NCBI RefSeq assembly: GCF_021245805.1 | Contig: NZ_JAJJNF010000003.1 | Span: forward strand, 62,001 to 126,000 | Length of the DNA stretch: 64,000 bases | From: Mangrovimonas futianensis | GTDB taxonomy: Bacteria; Bacteroidota; Bacteroidia; Flavobacteriales; Flavobacteriaceae | Reading direction: 5' to 3' | In this document: piece by piece, positions 43,499 through 52,274 of the stretch | Layout of the letters: each line of letters opens with the position of its first letter | Position numbering within the stretch: the first letter of the stretch is position 1 | Translations under genes and position numbers: made by a program | The notes under the pieces: generated by a model | Told to the model about the DNA's origin: nothing | The model's input: the letters and a program-made list of their open reading frames with translations, nothing else | Database searches by the model: none

Positions 43499-44641
43499 TT
43501 AATCTGTCCAAGGCTCTCTTTCAGAAGCATTAACAATTTGGGTGCCATCAAATAGGCTTAAACCATCCCAGGTGCTAAACCACACTTGCCCCTTATGATC
43601 CTGGAAGATGCTTTGTATGCCATTGGTTGCCAATCCGTCTGCCATGGTATATAGTTTGAATTCGTTACCATTGTAACGATAGATTCCTTCATTTTCAGCT
43701 GAAAACCAAATGTTGCCTTTTTTGTCTTCAAAAAAATTATAGGTTTCGATTCCTTTAATGACACCTTTTTCAGTGAAGTTGGTAAAGTCTTTGCCATCAT
43801 AAGTGCTAACCCCCCCATAATAAGTACCAATCCAAATGGTACCATTACTGTCTTCAAATAGATCAGCTACACTATTGTCTGTTAGTCCATTTACTTTGCT
43901 GTAAAATTCAAAAGTATGCCCATTGTATTTGGTCACCCCATAACCATCATTTACGAACCATATCTCATTGTCTTTATCAATTAAAATATCACTAACTCTA
44001 TTTTGTGATAGCATGGGTTCTGCATTGTATATTTGAGGCTTTGGCACCTCAAATGTTTTAAAGGTTGTACCGTTAAAGGTGCTGACACCGCCAACTGTTC
44101 CAATCCAAATCAGCCCATTTCTATCAATTGATAAGGACCAAATTTCATTGTCTATCAAGCCGTCTGCTACAGTATAATTTTTAAAGATATTACCGTTGTA
44201 ATTAGTTAGGCCATTAGAGGTTCCAAACCAAAGGTTGCCTTCTTGATCCTCTAAAATGGCTCTTACAGCATTTCCACCTATGCCATCTTTTGACGTGTAG
44301 TGTTTTAGTGAGTTATTATCATAGAATAAGATGCCATCATGGTTTGTTCCAAACCAATAATGTGCGTTTTTGTCTTGGTAAATTTGCCAAATAAACTCAC
44401 TTACTTTACCATTGAAAGTAGCATGCTTTTTTGTTTTTTCTGCATATTCTGGGAAGGGAGCGAATTCTTGGTTGTTTTTTTGGGGAGAAGTTTCAGAGGA
44501 TTTTTGAGGGATTTTGTTGTACCCTTTTTGATTGCAAGAAGTAGTAAATAAGAGTGAAAAAGCAACCCCTAAAATTTGAAGTGTCAAAAAAAAAGATTTT
44601 GGCAAAGACGATTTATTATTTTTTACCTCTGTTGAGAACAT
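43499..44641 (-). CDS. Two-component-regulator-propeller lipoprotein
   Basis: A 380-residue predicted lipoprotein with lipobox FTTSC (cysteine near 36). From about residue 85 to the end it consists of roughly seven Reg_prop beta-propeller blades with repeated units such as GNLWFGTSNGLTNYNG and GLIWIGTVGGVSTFNG. These propellers form the sensing domain of many Bacteroidetes hybrid sensors, but no kinase or DNA-binding domain is attached here. It could be a free-standing periplasmic ligand-binding or structural protein. A TGTATTTCGTC motif lies 124 bases upstream. Confidence 0.8.
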   Translation of the reverse strand: MFSTEVKNNKSSLPKSFFLTLQILGVAFSLLFTTSCNQKGYNKIPQKSSETSPQKNNQEFAPFPEYAEKTKKHATFNGKVSEFIWQIYQDKNAHYWFGTNHDGILFYDNNSLKHYTSKDGIGGNAVRAILEDQEGNLWFGTSNGLTNYNGNIFKNYTVADGLIDNEIWSLSIDRNGLIWIGTVGGVSTFNGTTFKTFEVPKPQIYNAEPMLSQNRVSDILIDKDNEIWFVNDGYGVTKYNGHTFEFYSKVNGLTDNSVADLFEDSNGTIWIGTYYGGVSTYDGKDFTNFTEKGVIKGIETYNFFEDKKGNIWFSAENEGIYRYNGNEFKLYTMADGLATNGIQSIFQDHKGQVWFSTWDGLSLFDGTQIVNASEREPWTD

Positions 44642-45018
44642 TTAAGTGTTTTTAAGAATTATTGATTGAAGATAACAAAAAGAGCATCAATTCCATTTCT
44701 TTAAATTTTCACAACTTAATGGTTTATTATAATTAGAGTGGCGATGGCTTTCGTTTTTTATCCTATGTATTTCGTCAATTTAATCTTTTGCTTGAAAAAT
44801 AAGTTTAGTTGTGCTTGGAAGAAAGACCCATTACGAAAAAAATTAAATGTTATAAACTATGATATTCTTCTAGAAAGAACAACTTTTATTAAGTAGAGGC
44901 GAATTAAGTATTTTATTTCTTACATTAGTTATAGAATTGAAGTTTAGACTGTTGTATGCGTTTCTTCCAATCTTCGATTTTAAGTAAGTTTAATTCTGCT
45001 ATGAATAACATAATTTAA
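44642..45018. other. Divergent intergenic region, propeller lipoprotein/channel operon
   Basis: No gene is seen. It holds a copy of the recurring motif (ATGTATTTCGTC, 44765-44776) and A/T-rich stretches. No clean TTG-N19-TAnnTTTG promoter is seen on either strand. Confidence 0.4.
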
Positions 45019-45453
45019 ATGATTAGTCTGCTGTTAATTGGATGTATTCTGGTCGCTATAAGTGTTTTGTTACAAGCTTATTGTACCCTTTTTTGGCTAA
45101 AAAAAGTTTCTAAATATTTGAATGAGAGGAGATTAAATACGCATAAGGTTTTAAAACTTTTAATTCTTTCTTTTTTGGTTTTTTCTCTTTTGCACTTTGT
45201 TCAAACGGCTATTTGGGCGATGGGTTATTACTATAATCCATTAACGACCTCCAGTTTTAATGATTATTTTGAGGCACTTTATTTTTCTATGGTCACTTTT
45301 ACAACCTTAGGTTATGGAGATATTACTTTAAATAGTAATTGGCGATTGTTGTCAGGTTTTGAGGCTATTAATGGAATTATGCTGATTGGTTGGACAACAG
45401 CAATGATGTATTCATTATTACAAAAATTCACAAAAAAATACTCCGAAAGATGA
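45019..45453 (+). CDS. Two-transmembrane potassium-channel-like protein
   Basis: A 144-residue membrane protein with an N-terminal helix, a second hydrophobic region (about 50-70), a pore segment and a final helix. The pore contains the K+ selectivity signature TTLGYGD in YFSMVTFTTLGYGDITL. No cytoplasmic RCK domain follows. The stop codon overlaps the ATG of the membrane-fusion gene (ATGA at 45450-45453), which indicates translational coupling to an efflux operon, an unusual partnership for a channel. Confidence 0.82.
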   Translation: MISLLLIGCILVAISVLLQAYCTLFWLKKVSKYLNERRLNTHKVLKLLILSFLVFSLLHFVQTAIWAMGYYYNPLTTSSFNDYFEALYFSMVTFTTLGYGDITLNSNWRLLSGFEAINGIMLIGWTTAMMYSLLQKFTKKYSER

Positions 45454-46532
45454 TAAAATCTCCTAAAAAAGGAAGTGCCACCAAGGCTATTACCCGTTAT
45501 ACTTTGTTGTTTACGGTTTTGATATTTATTTGGAATATATTCTCAGATAGACTTACTCCTAGTACAGATCAGGCTCGAGTAAAAGGTTTAATTTTACCTA
45601 TGGCGCCCATGGTGAGCGGCTATGTTACCCAAGTAAATGTTGGGCTTCACAGTGAGGTAAAGCAAGGAGACACTCTTTTCCTTATAGATAAAGAACCTTT
45701 TGAAATTGCTCTTAGAATTGCTGAAAGTAACTTAGAAAACGCAACCCAATCTGTAGATGCGGGAACCTCTGCAATCAAGTCGGCTGTGGCTCGTTTAAAT
45801 CGAGCTAAGGTTAATTTAGATAGAGCATCCAAGAACTGGGAACGCACCCAGCGAGTGATTACAAAACATGTTGGTGCCTTGTCTGAGGCAGACAAAGATC
45901 GTTCTGAAGCTTCTTATTTAAATGCTGTAGAACAAGTGGTTTCAGCTCAAGCAGCTTTGGACCAACAACGTGCTGCTTTGGGGCCAACTGATGAAAACAA
46001 TCCAAACATTAAAGCGGTTTTGAATCAAATTGAGAAAGCACAATGGGATTTATCCAATACTGCCATAGTTGCTCCATCTGAAGGGATTATTGAAAGCTTT
46101 AATATAGAGAAGGGATATTTTGCAAGAGCTGGAAATTCACTAGTAACTCTGGTATCAAATCAGGATATTTGGATCCAAGCTAATCTCAAAGAGAATAATC
46201 TTGGGAATATAGAAATTGGGGATGAAGTTTCAATTGTATTTGATATACGACCTGGAAAGGTTTACAAGGGTGCTGTTAGTAGCGTAGCTTATGGTGTCAG
46301 TACAGATAGAACGAATTCCGGTGATTTACCGACTGTAAACTCATCTCAGGGTTGGTTGCGAGATCCACAGCGATTTCCAGTAATTATTCAAATAGATAAT
46401 AGTGAAATCATTAAAGAACTACGTCAAGGAAGTCAAGCTGAGGTTGTTGTTTACACTGGGAATAACTTTGTACTTAACGGTTTAGCGGCCTTTAGAATAT
46501 GGTTGCTTTCAAAACTCTCTTATGTTAGATAG
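45450..46532 (+). CDS. HlyD-family efflux membrane-fusion protein
   Basis: A 360-residue periplasmic adaptor with one N-terminal membrane helix (about 15-35), biotinyl-lipoyl half-domains (DQARVKGLILPMAPMVSGYV and NTAIVAPSEGIIES) flanking a coiled-coil hairpin (about 90-210), and a beta-barrel domain. It resembles EmrA/AaeA-type adaptors that connect an inner-membrane pump with an outer-membrane factor. The frame extends upstream to 45390, but the ATG at 45450 overlapping the channel stop is preferred. Confidence 0.87.
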   Translation: MIKSPKKGSATKAITRYTLLFTVLIFIWNIFSDRLTPSTDQARVKGLILPMAPMVSGYVTQVNVGLHSEVKQGDTLFLIDKEPFEIALRIAESNLENATQSVDAGTSAIKSAVARLNRAKVNLDRASKNWERTQRVITKHVGALSEADKDRSEASYLNAVEQVVSAQAALDQQRAALGPTDENNPNIKAVLNQIEKAQWDLSNTAIVAPSEGIIESFNIEKGYFARAGNSLVTLVSNQDIWIQANLKENNLGNIEIGDEVSIVFDIRPGKVYKGAVSSVAYGVSTDRTNSGDLPTVNSSQGWLRDPQRFPVIIQIDNSEIIKELRQGSQAEVVVYTGNNFVLNGLAAFRIWLLSKLSYVR

Positions 46533-47553
46533 GATTAACTACATAAGGCTCCAAATAAAAACGGACAATGCATTACTAAGATGTTTATTCGGTGTCAGTT
46601 TATCCCTCATTTTGACGACTTCTATTAATTTATTCACACCCCACATTACTCCTATTCTAACTCTTATGTTTTTGGGAAAGGAAGGGGAAAGACCAACAAT
46701 AAAGAAGTCAATCTTAATTTGGATTGCGTTTGGTCTACTGGGAGTCATTGGCAATTCTATTGGTAAATATTTAATTGATATGCCATTGGTGGTTCTTCCC
46801 ATTCTTGGGCTCATTATTTTTTGGAGCTATCGATTAAACAAAATACCTGCAGCCGTGAGGTTATTATTTTTAATGCTTGCTGTTTTATTGACTTTTGTAA
46901 ATGTGCAAGGAAACTTTTTAGGGACATTTGTTGTGAAACTTTTATTGCTACACTTGGCAATTGCGTTGGCTGTCATTCAGTTTTCATTCCTGCTTTTTCC
47001 AGTTTCGACTCAAATCCAAACTGAAGAACAGAAAAAGCCATTAGAAAAGCCAAAACTTAATTTAGACAAACTTGCTCTCAATGGTGTAATAGTCCTGTTG
47101 CCTGTGGTGGCTATATTCTTAATTTATAACCTTAACATTCTTCCCATAACCCTGGTATTTATAGTTATATTGGGATTTGATCCTTTTATGTACCGCTCTA
47201 ACAAAGGAAAAGTTATGCTTATAGGTAATTTACTTGGTGGAGCTTTAGGGCTTTTGGCCTACAATATATTGGTTATTGCACCTAATTATTTGATTTATAT
47301 TTTATTAATCATTTCCGTAGGAGGTTATTTTGTGCAAAAAATATTTTCTGGCCAGCAAACAGCTGCTATTTATGACCTCGCCTTTAAAACTTTTTTTGTG
47401 GTTATGGGTTCTGTTTCTGTTTCAGATACATCGGCAGCCAGTACTATTTCCGACAGGTTATTACAGTTGGGGCTTGCTATCTTATATCTCATAGTGGCTT
47501 TCAAAACAGTTAACACATTAAATAATCCTTTTCTTGAAAATGAAACTGCTTAG
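46522..47553 (+). CDS. FUSC/DUF2955-type inner-membrane efflux protein
   Basis: A 343-residue polytopic protein with two clusters of membrane helices (about 20-165 and 190-335) around a short basic cytoplasmic segment (TEEQKKPLEKPKL). The arrangement and HlyD/outer-membrane-factor neighbours fit the aromatic-acid-exporter-like FUSC/DUF2955 group. It is expected to be the pump subunit, but the exported substrate is unknown. It overlaps the HlyD gene by 11 bases and the next gene by 14. Confidence 0.72.
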   Translation: MLDRINYIRLQIKTDNALLRCLFGVSLSLILTTSINLFTPHITPILTLMFLGKEGERPTIKKSILIWIAFGLLGVIGNSIGKYLIDMPLVVLPILGLIIFWSYRLNKIPAAVRLLFLMLAVLLTFVNVQGNFLGTFVVKLLLLHLAIALAVIQFSFLLFPVSTQIQTEEQKKPLEKPKLNLDKLALNGVIVLLPVVAIFLIYNLNILPITLVFIVILGFDPFMYRSNKGKVMLIGNLLGGALGLLAYNILVIAPNYLIYILLIISVGGYFVQKIFSGQQTAAIYDLAFKTFFVVMGSVSVSDTSAASTISDRLLQLGLAILYLIVAFKTVNTLNNPFLENETA

Positions 47554-48910
47554 GGCTACATATTTGTTGGGTGTTTTTGGTTGGATGACAACATTCATGT
47601 CGTGTTCCATTCAAAAAAGCTATGTGTCACCTGAAGTGGCAGATTCGTATGTTATAGGTGATAAAACTACTGATTCAACCAGTTTTGCAGATACAAAATG
47701 GTGGGACATATTCAATGACCCAACATTATCCGAACTTATTGAAGAAGGCTTAGAAAATAACCTATCACTACAAAATACCATTATTGCTCTTAAGCAATCA
47801 CAGCTGCAATATAACATCGCGCGTGCCGATTTATTTCCAGCCATTAATTATGGTGCCTCTTACCAAGCTTCCACTAATTCCATCACTTCAGACATTACAG
47901 ATCAAGCATTAATCGCTGCCAATGTTTCCTATACTATAGATCTTTGGGGTAGGATAAAAAATGAAAACCTTGCTTTTTTTGAAGCCTATCTTAGTACCGA
48001 AATGGCATATTATCAGGTGCAAGCAACTTTAGTAACCCAAATTGCTACGCTCTATTTTTCGTTGCGAGATGTGGATAACAAAATTATAGTTGCAGAGAAT
48101 ATGGTGAATTCCATGAATGACTACAAAAACATTATAGATGCTCGTTATGATGGAGGGTTTATTTCTAAGGTAGATGTAAATCAAATTACCATTGAAATAA
48201 AGGATGTTGAAATTGCACTGCAAACTCTTTTACGGGCTAGAAAGCAATTAGAGAACGCTATTAGCATTGCTTTGGGTAGTGAACCTAAATCTATCCCAAG
48301 AGGATTGTTGTTGCAAGAGCAAGTTTTTCCTTCAGAATTACCGGTTGGTGTCTCATCTCAATTATTACAACGTCGCCCTTCCATAATGGTATTAGAACAT
48401 CGATTGAAATCACAACTGGCAACAGTAGGAGCCACAGAGGCGTTACAATATCCAAATGTTACCCTTTCATTTGATTTGGGAGGTCAATTAACAAACCCTT
48501 CCATGTTTTTTTCCTCAATAATTGGTGAATTAGTAGGCCCTATTTTTAACAGCCATAAAATCAAAAATGCCATTGCATTACAGGGAGAAGTTTATAGACA
48601 ATTGGAGAATGAATATAAACAGGCCTATTTAGTCGCTCTTCAAGAAATAGAGGATGCCTTAATTGCTATCAATACCTATAAAATGGAGGTAGACATTCGT
48701 AATGAACAATTGTTGCTGTCTGAAGAAGCCTTAAATCTATCTTGGGTAAGGTACAATGAAGGAGTTTCTTCTTTTTTAGAATTTTTAAATCTTCAAAATT
48801 CGCTATTTGAAGCGCAGTTAAATGCATCGGAAAGCTATAAACTGCAATTACATTCTATTGTTAAGTTATATCTGGCTTTAGGAGGTGGTTGGAGTTTGAA
48901 TCAATCATAA
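47540..48910 (+). CDS. TolC/NodT-family outer-membrane efflux lipoprotein
   Basis: A 456-residue outer-membrane factor with a signal peptide and lipobox MSC (cysteine near 22, FMSCSIQKSYVSP). Two repeated coiled-coil/beta-hairpin units of the TolC fold follow: LSELIEEGLENNLSLQ, ATLVTQIATLYFSL, and in the second half EIEDALIAINTY. It completes the tripartite pump with the adaptor and inner-membrane protein. A TTG two codons upstream is less likely than ATG 47540. Both lie inside the preceding gene, so translation is coupled. Confidence 0.87.
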   Translation: MKLLRATYLLGVFGWMTTFMSCSIQKSYVSPEVADSYVIGDKTTDSTSFADTKWWDIFNDPTLSELIEEGLENNLSLQNTIIALKQSQLQYNIARADLFPAINYGASYQASTNSITSDITDQALIAANVSYTIDLWGRIKNENLAFFEAYLSTEMAYYQVQATLVTQIATLYFSLRDVDNKIIVAENMVNSMNDYKNIIDARYDGGFISKVDVNQITIEIKDVEIALQTLLRARKQLENAISIALGSEPKSIPRGLLLQEQVFPSELPVGVSSQLLQRRPSIMVLEHRLKSQLATVGATEALQYPNVTLSFDLGGQLTNPSMFFSSIIGELVGPIFNSHKIKNAIALQGEVYRQLENEYKQAYLVALQEIEDALIAINTYKMEVDIRNEQLLLSEEALNLSWVRYNEGVSSFLEFLNLQNSLFEAQLNASESYKLQLHSIVKLYLALGGGWSLNQS

Positions 48911-48932
48911 TAATCAATTAAAAAGTAATCTT

Positions 48933-49964
48933 ATGAATAAGTCTACATTAACCATTTTTATCAGGATTGCCCTTGTTTCTCTATTACTGATTTGGACCTT
49001 TAAATTGTTGTCGCCATTCATTGGGGTACTTGCTTGGGCTGTTATTTTAGCCGTTTCGATTTATCCTTTTTATAAAAAAAGGATTGAAGGGTCTAAGTTG
49101 AAAAGTTTCATTTTTTCAATTGTGGTAATAGCTATTATGGCTGTGCCGTCATATATGGTCTTTAGTTCTGCTATTGAAAGTACTACCGAAGTTTTAAAGG
49201 ACCTAAAGGCTGGTACTTTTGAAATTTCACCTCCTTCCGAGAAGGTGAGAACGCTGCCTTTATTTGGGGAAAAATTGTATCGGGAATGGCATCAATTGTC
49301 AATAGATACCAAGGAATATGCTATAGATCATAGAGAATATCTACTTGAAAAAGGGAAAAATATTTTTGGAAGCTTGCTAGGGCTTATGGGAACCCTTCTC
49401 TTATTTATCGTGTCATTCATTATAGCCGTTGTTTTCATGTCAAATGCTGATTCCTCTTATGGAACAGCTCTAAAATTTGCAAAAAAAGTCATTGGTAAAG
49501 ATGGCGAGGATTTTGTTATAATTTCGAGGAATACCATTCGTAGTGTTGTAAAAGGTATTTTGTTGGTGGCCATTATACAGGCCCTGTTGAGTTTTATTGG
49601 CCTTAAAATAGCTGGTATTCCATTGGCTGGATTATTTACTTTGTTAGTTCTTTTCTGTGCTATTATTCAAGTTCCGGTAACTTTGGCTGTTATCCCTCCA
49701 ATAGCCTTGGCTTTTACTCTTATGGAGAATACCACACATGCTATTATTTTTACTATCTATATCGTAATGGTTTCTTTATTGGATAACTTCTTAAAACCTA
49801 TTATGCTGTCTAAAGGTTTAAAAACGCCTACAGTTATAATATTTTTGGGAGCCATAGGAGGTGTTATGCTTCATGGTATTATTGGACTGTTTGTAGGGAC
49901 CGTAGTGTTGGCTATAATGCACCAAATTTATACAAGCTGGGTAAATTCTTCAGACGATGTGTAG
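48933..49964 (+). CDS. AI-2E (PerM) family transporter
   Basis: A 343-residue inner-membrane protein with about seven or eight helices and a large loop (about 85-145). The family landmarks LSPFIGVLAWAVILAV and LDNFLKPIMLSKGLKTP are present. Members export autoinducer-2 or act as ion antiporters or permeases, so the actual substrate is open. It begins 22 bases after the outer-membrane-factor gene and is followed by a strong terminator, so it is probably the last gene of the channel-efflux operon. Confidence 0.82.
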   Translation: MNKSTLTIFIRIALVSLLLIWTFKLLSPFIGVLAWAVILAVSIYPFYKKRIEGSKLKSFIFSIVVIAIMAVPSYMVFSSAIESTTEVLKDLKAGTFEISPPSEKVRTLPLFGEKLYREWHQLSIDTKEYAIDHREYLLEKGKNIFGSLLGLMGTLLLFIVSFIIAVVFMSNADSSYGTALKFAKKVIGKDGEDFVIISRNTIRSVVKGILLVAIIQALLSFIGLKIAGIPLAGLFTLLVLFCAIIQVPVTLAVIPPIALAFTLMENTTHAIIFTIYIVMVSLLDNFLKPIMLSKGLKTPTVIIFLGAIGGVMLHGIIGLFVGTVVLAIMHQIYTSWVNSSDDV

Positions 49965-49989
49965 GAATTAAATTTGAAAATTCCATTCT

Positions 49990-50031
49990 AAATAAAAAAA
50001 CCTTGTAAACAAAAAGTTTACAAGGTTTTTT
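49990..50031. terminator. Terminator beside the ssrA-like remnant
   Basis: AAAACCTTGTAAAC pairs with GTTTACAAGGTTTT around AAAAA, with T-runs usable on both strands. It ends the efflux operon. It also resembles the tmRNA terminator at 54022-54057 (shared GTTTACAAGG) in position relative to the 14-bp repeat. Confidence 0.85.
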
Positions 50032-50033
50032 CG

Positions 50034-50047
50034 TGTGGAGTCGGAGG
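50034..50047. repeat. 14-bp copy of the ssrA 3' end (attachment-site-like)
   Basis: TGTGGAGTCGGAGG is identical to 54058-54071, which covers the last bases of the tmRNA acceptor/T-arm strand and adjacent DNA. It has the same orientation, and each copy has a terminator hairpin on its left. This is what integration at the 3' end of ssrA would leave behind. Confidence 0.6.
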
Positions 50048-50093
50048 AAGACCTTAATTATATTTGATTGATTACTAATCTTAAGGTTTTAAT

Positions 50094-50927
50094 TTATTTT
50101 TTGAACAAAGGAGTTTTTCTAGCTAAAAAATCTAATGTTATTTTGTAAGCATCTTCTGTTTGCCAAAATGAACTATGCTCTTTACTAAAAACATTATCAC
50201 CTTTATCTGTATAGATGTTCATGGTAATATTGGTTGAATAATTTTGTGTTGTTGTATTAAAGGAGCTGGTATTGCTCCTGTTGTTATTTGAAATATCACC
50301 TACAATATGACCTCTTCGATCTACATAGGCATTGTTATGGTGGTCTTTTTTTGTTGTTTGGGTATTGCTAAAGCCTGTCACAGTAGATCTTTCAATTGAA
50401 ACCAAACCTTGCACTACATATTCCACTCCTAAAATATTACAAATCTCTCCCATCGTATAACCTTCTATGTTATTGTTAATAAGGCCGGCTTTTATTAATA
50501 AGGAATTGGTTGTATTTGGGTCTTGAAATTGTAAGTTTACAGCCTTGTATTTAAAAATAGTATAAGTTTCTAATTGAATTTTCTTGGTCATTGTGGCGTT
50601 ACTGGTTTCCAGATCTTTAATATAACCAAAAGGCAAAATGGCAACTTTATTGTGATGGTCTTCTAGATTTTGGAAAGAAACTTTTTCTTCCTTATCAAAA
50701 TATTCTATTCTTCCAGAACTAAAAGTTATTTTTATGATTTCTGAAATCGGAATATTGTATTCCAGCGTTTCATTTTCGTATATAAACTGAATGTCCTTAT
50801 CATTTATTTTAGTCACATGTCCTCTCATTTCATCCCCATTTGTTTTAAGAACGATATCGTTTTGCGCCAACAGACAATTGGAAAGGAATAAAAACAAAAA
50901 AAATAAAGCAGGTTTTAAGAATTTCAT
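50094..50927 (-). CDS. Secreted protein of unknown function with CsgG/TolB-N-like region
   Basis: A 277-residue protein with a signal peptide (KFLKPALFFLFLFLSNCLLAQ). A small beta-rich N-terminal module (about 22-80, DIVLKTNGDEMRGHVTKIND) is followed by a region starting KVAILPFGYIKD that recalls the CsgG/FlgO-like fold, including YTMGEICNILGVEYVVQG. An Asn/Thr-rich low-complexity segment lies at about 205-240. I cannot assign a function. It lies inside the segment flanked by the ssrA repeats. Confidence 0.6.
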   Translation of the reverse strand: MKFLKPALFFLFLFLSNCLLAQNDIVLKTNGDEMRGHVTKINDKDIQFIYENETLEYNIPISEIIKITFSSGRIEYFDKEEKVSFQNLEDHHNKVAILPFGYIKDLETSNATMTKKIQLETYTIFKYKAVNLQFQDPNTTNSLLIKAGLINNNIEGYTMGEICNILGVEYVVQGLVSIERSTVTGFSNTQTTKKDHHNNAYVDRRGHIVGDISNNNRSNTSSFNTTTQNYSTNITMNIYTDKGDNVFSKEHSSFWQTEDAYKITLDFLARKTPLFKK

Positions 50928-50949
50928 GGCAATAGAATTATAAATTAAT

Positions 50950-50980
50950 AGACTTCTATTTACTTTATAGATAGAAGTCT
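50950..50980. repeat. 10-11-10 inverted repeat between two leftward genes
   Basis: AGACTTCTAT (50950-50959) and ATAGAAGTCT (50971-50980) form a perfect stem without a T-run, between the PKD lipoprotein gene and the next gene. It could be a weak terminator or operator. Confidence 0.35.
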
Positions 50981-51001
50981 AAAATACTTTGAAATCAAAA
51001 C

Positions 51002-51355
51002 TTAATTAATGGTTACGCTCTTGATAGGAACAAACGAACATGATTTTCCACCTTCTGTGACTGTAATGGACACTTTAACTTCATACGTACCTGTTGTCGC
51101 ATAAGTGTGTGATACTTCATTCCCTGTCCCTGTACTACCGTCACCAAAATTCCATTTAACTGAAGATATGGTTCTATCACCATTATACTCAACATCAAAA
51201 TTAATGATATGGGAATTTGTGGAGTCCGTATGATGATGTATATGGGTCACCAATGCCTCACCAAAACAATCAAGTGAATCATTTACGTCATCTTTACTGC
51301 ATGAAGTAAGAAGTCCGAAAAAAACTAGCAGGGTTATCGAAATAAGTTTTTTCAT
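51002..51355 (-). CDS. PKD-domain lipoprotein
   Basis: A 117-residue predicted lipoprotein with lipobox LLTSC (cysteine near 19). A single PKD domain follows, seen in VKWNFGDGSTGTGNEVSHTY with the characteristic WxFGDG and VSHTYxTxGTYEV pattern. PKD domains are extracellular protein- or polysaccharide-binding modules. Nothing else is attached, so the specific role is unknown. It is part of the ssrA-flanked segment. Confidence 0.75.
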   Translation of the reverse strand: MKKLISITLLVFFGLLTSCSKDDVNDSLDCFGEALVTHIHHHTDSTNSHIINFDVEYNGDRTISSVKWNFGDGSTGTGNEVSHTYATTGTYEVKVSITVTEGGKSCSFVPIKSVTIN

Positions 51356-51490
51356 TTTTAAATAAATTAGTGTTACTAAAAAGTTTTTAAAAAATTGATT
51401 AAAAGGTCTTTATGCGTGAAAATTATTGACTTTAATAAAAAAGAATAATTTTTGGATTATATTAATCCTTAATAAAGAATTTAGTGCTTT

Positions 51491-52054
51491 CTAAAATTGA
51501 TAAGATATACCTACATTGGCAAAACCTTTGTACCCAACTCCTATTTCGGCAAATCCAGCTAATGCTTTTCCAAACCTAAATCCCAGAGCACTTACATGAA
51601 AATTAAAATAGCCGTCACTTTTATCTTCTAAATTTGAGGACGTACTAAAATTAGAATATTGGGAAGTGTAAGCTACACTGGCCCCAGAATACATTTGAAA
51701 CCAATTTTTTGAAATGTAGTGATAGCTAGAACCGAATCCAACAGTGATATAGCGATGGGTTGCATCTCCTGTTGTTAAATTATTTTCCACCACATCTTCT
51801 GTTACTTGCTGATATGCTCCATCTGCGTAGACAAACCATTTATTTTTAACAGCAATTTTATAGGTTAGTATAAATGCTGGCGTCACCGTAGTATTTCTAT
51901 AAGAAACTCCACTTATAATATCTTCTACAGTATTGAGGAATTCATTACTAGTTTCAAATCCAATACCAAAATTAATATCGTTTGTGCCTTTTTCTTGGGC
52001 AACAGAATAAAGTGAAATAAACAATAAGCTTAATAGGGCAATTCTTTTTTTCAT
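51491..52054 (-). CDS. Outer-membrane beta-barrel protein
   Basis: A 187-residue protein with a signal peptide (RIALLSLLFISLYSVAQE) and alternating amphipathic strands (FILTYKIAVKNKWFVYADGAYQ region, then HRYITVGFGSSYHYISKNWF). It ends in phenylalanine (VGISYQF), typical of small OmpA-like or porin-type barrels. No peptidoglycan-binding domain is present. It lies in the ssrA-flanked segment and its function is unknown. Confidence 0.68.
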   Translation of the reverse strand: MKKRIALLSLLFISLYSVAQEKGTNDINFGIGFETSNEFLNTVEDIISGVSYRNTTVTPAFILTYKIAVKNKWFVYADGAYQQVTEDVVENNLTTGDATHRYITVGFGSSYHYISKNWFQMYSGASVAYTSQYSNFSTSSNLEDKSDGYFNFHVSALGFRFGKALAGFAEIGVGYKGFANVGISYQF

Positions 52055-52274
52055 TTTTTATATTTTTTAATAATTCCTACTCTCGTGCTTTTCGGATTCC
52101 GCAATTTTTTGAAGTGTTATTGTTGATTTTTTAAATGACAATTCTTTGTTCAAATAAAGGTGTAACTTCTTCTTAATGTTGTATGTAATTTCAAACAAAA
52201 CTCGTATTTTTACCCTTAATTGGTTTTTTTGAAAGGTTATAATTGAGAACAATAGTTGACTCATATGAAACAAA

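Noticed and set aside
50986..51000. Fourth copy of the TACTTTG dyad
   Set aside because: Only the left arm is present (TACTTTGAAATCAAAA), and the right arm CAAAGTA is missing.
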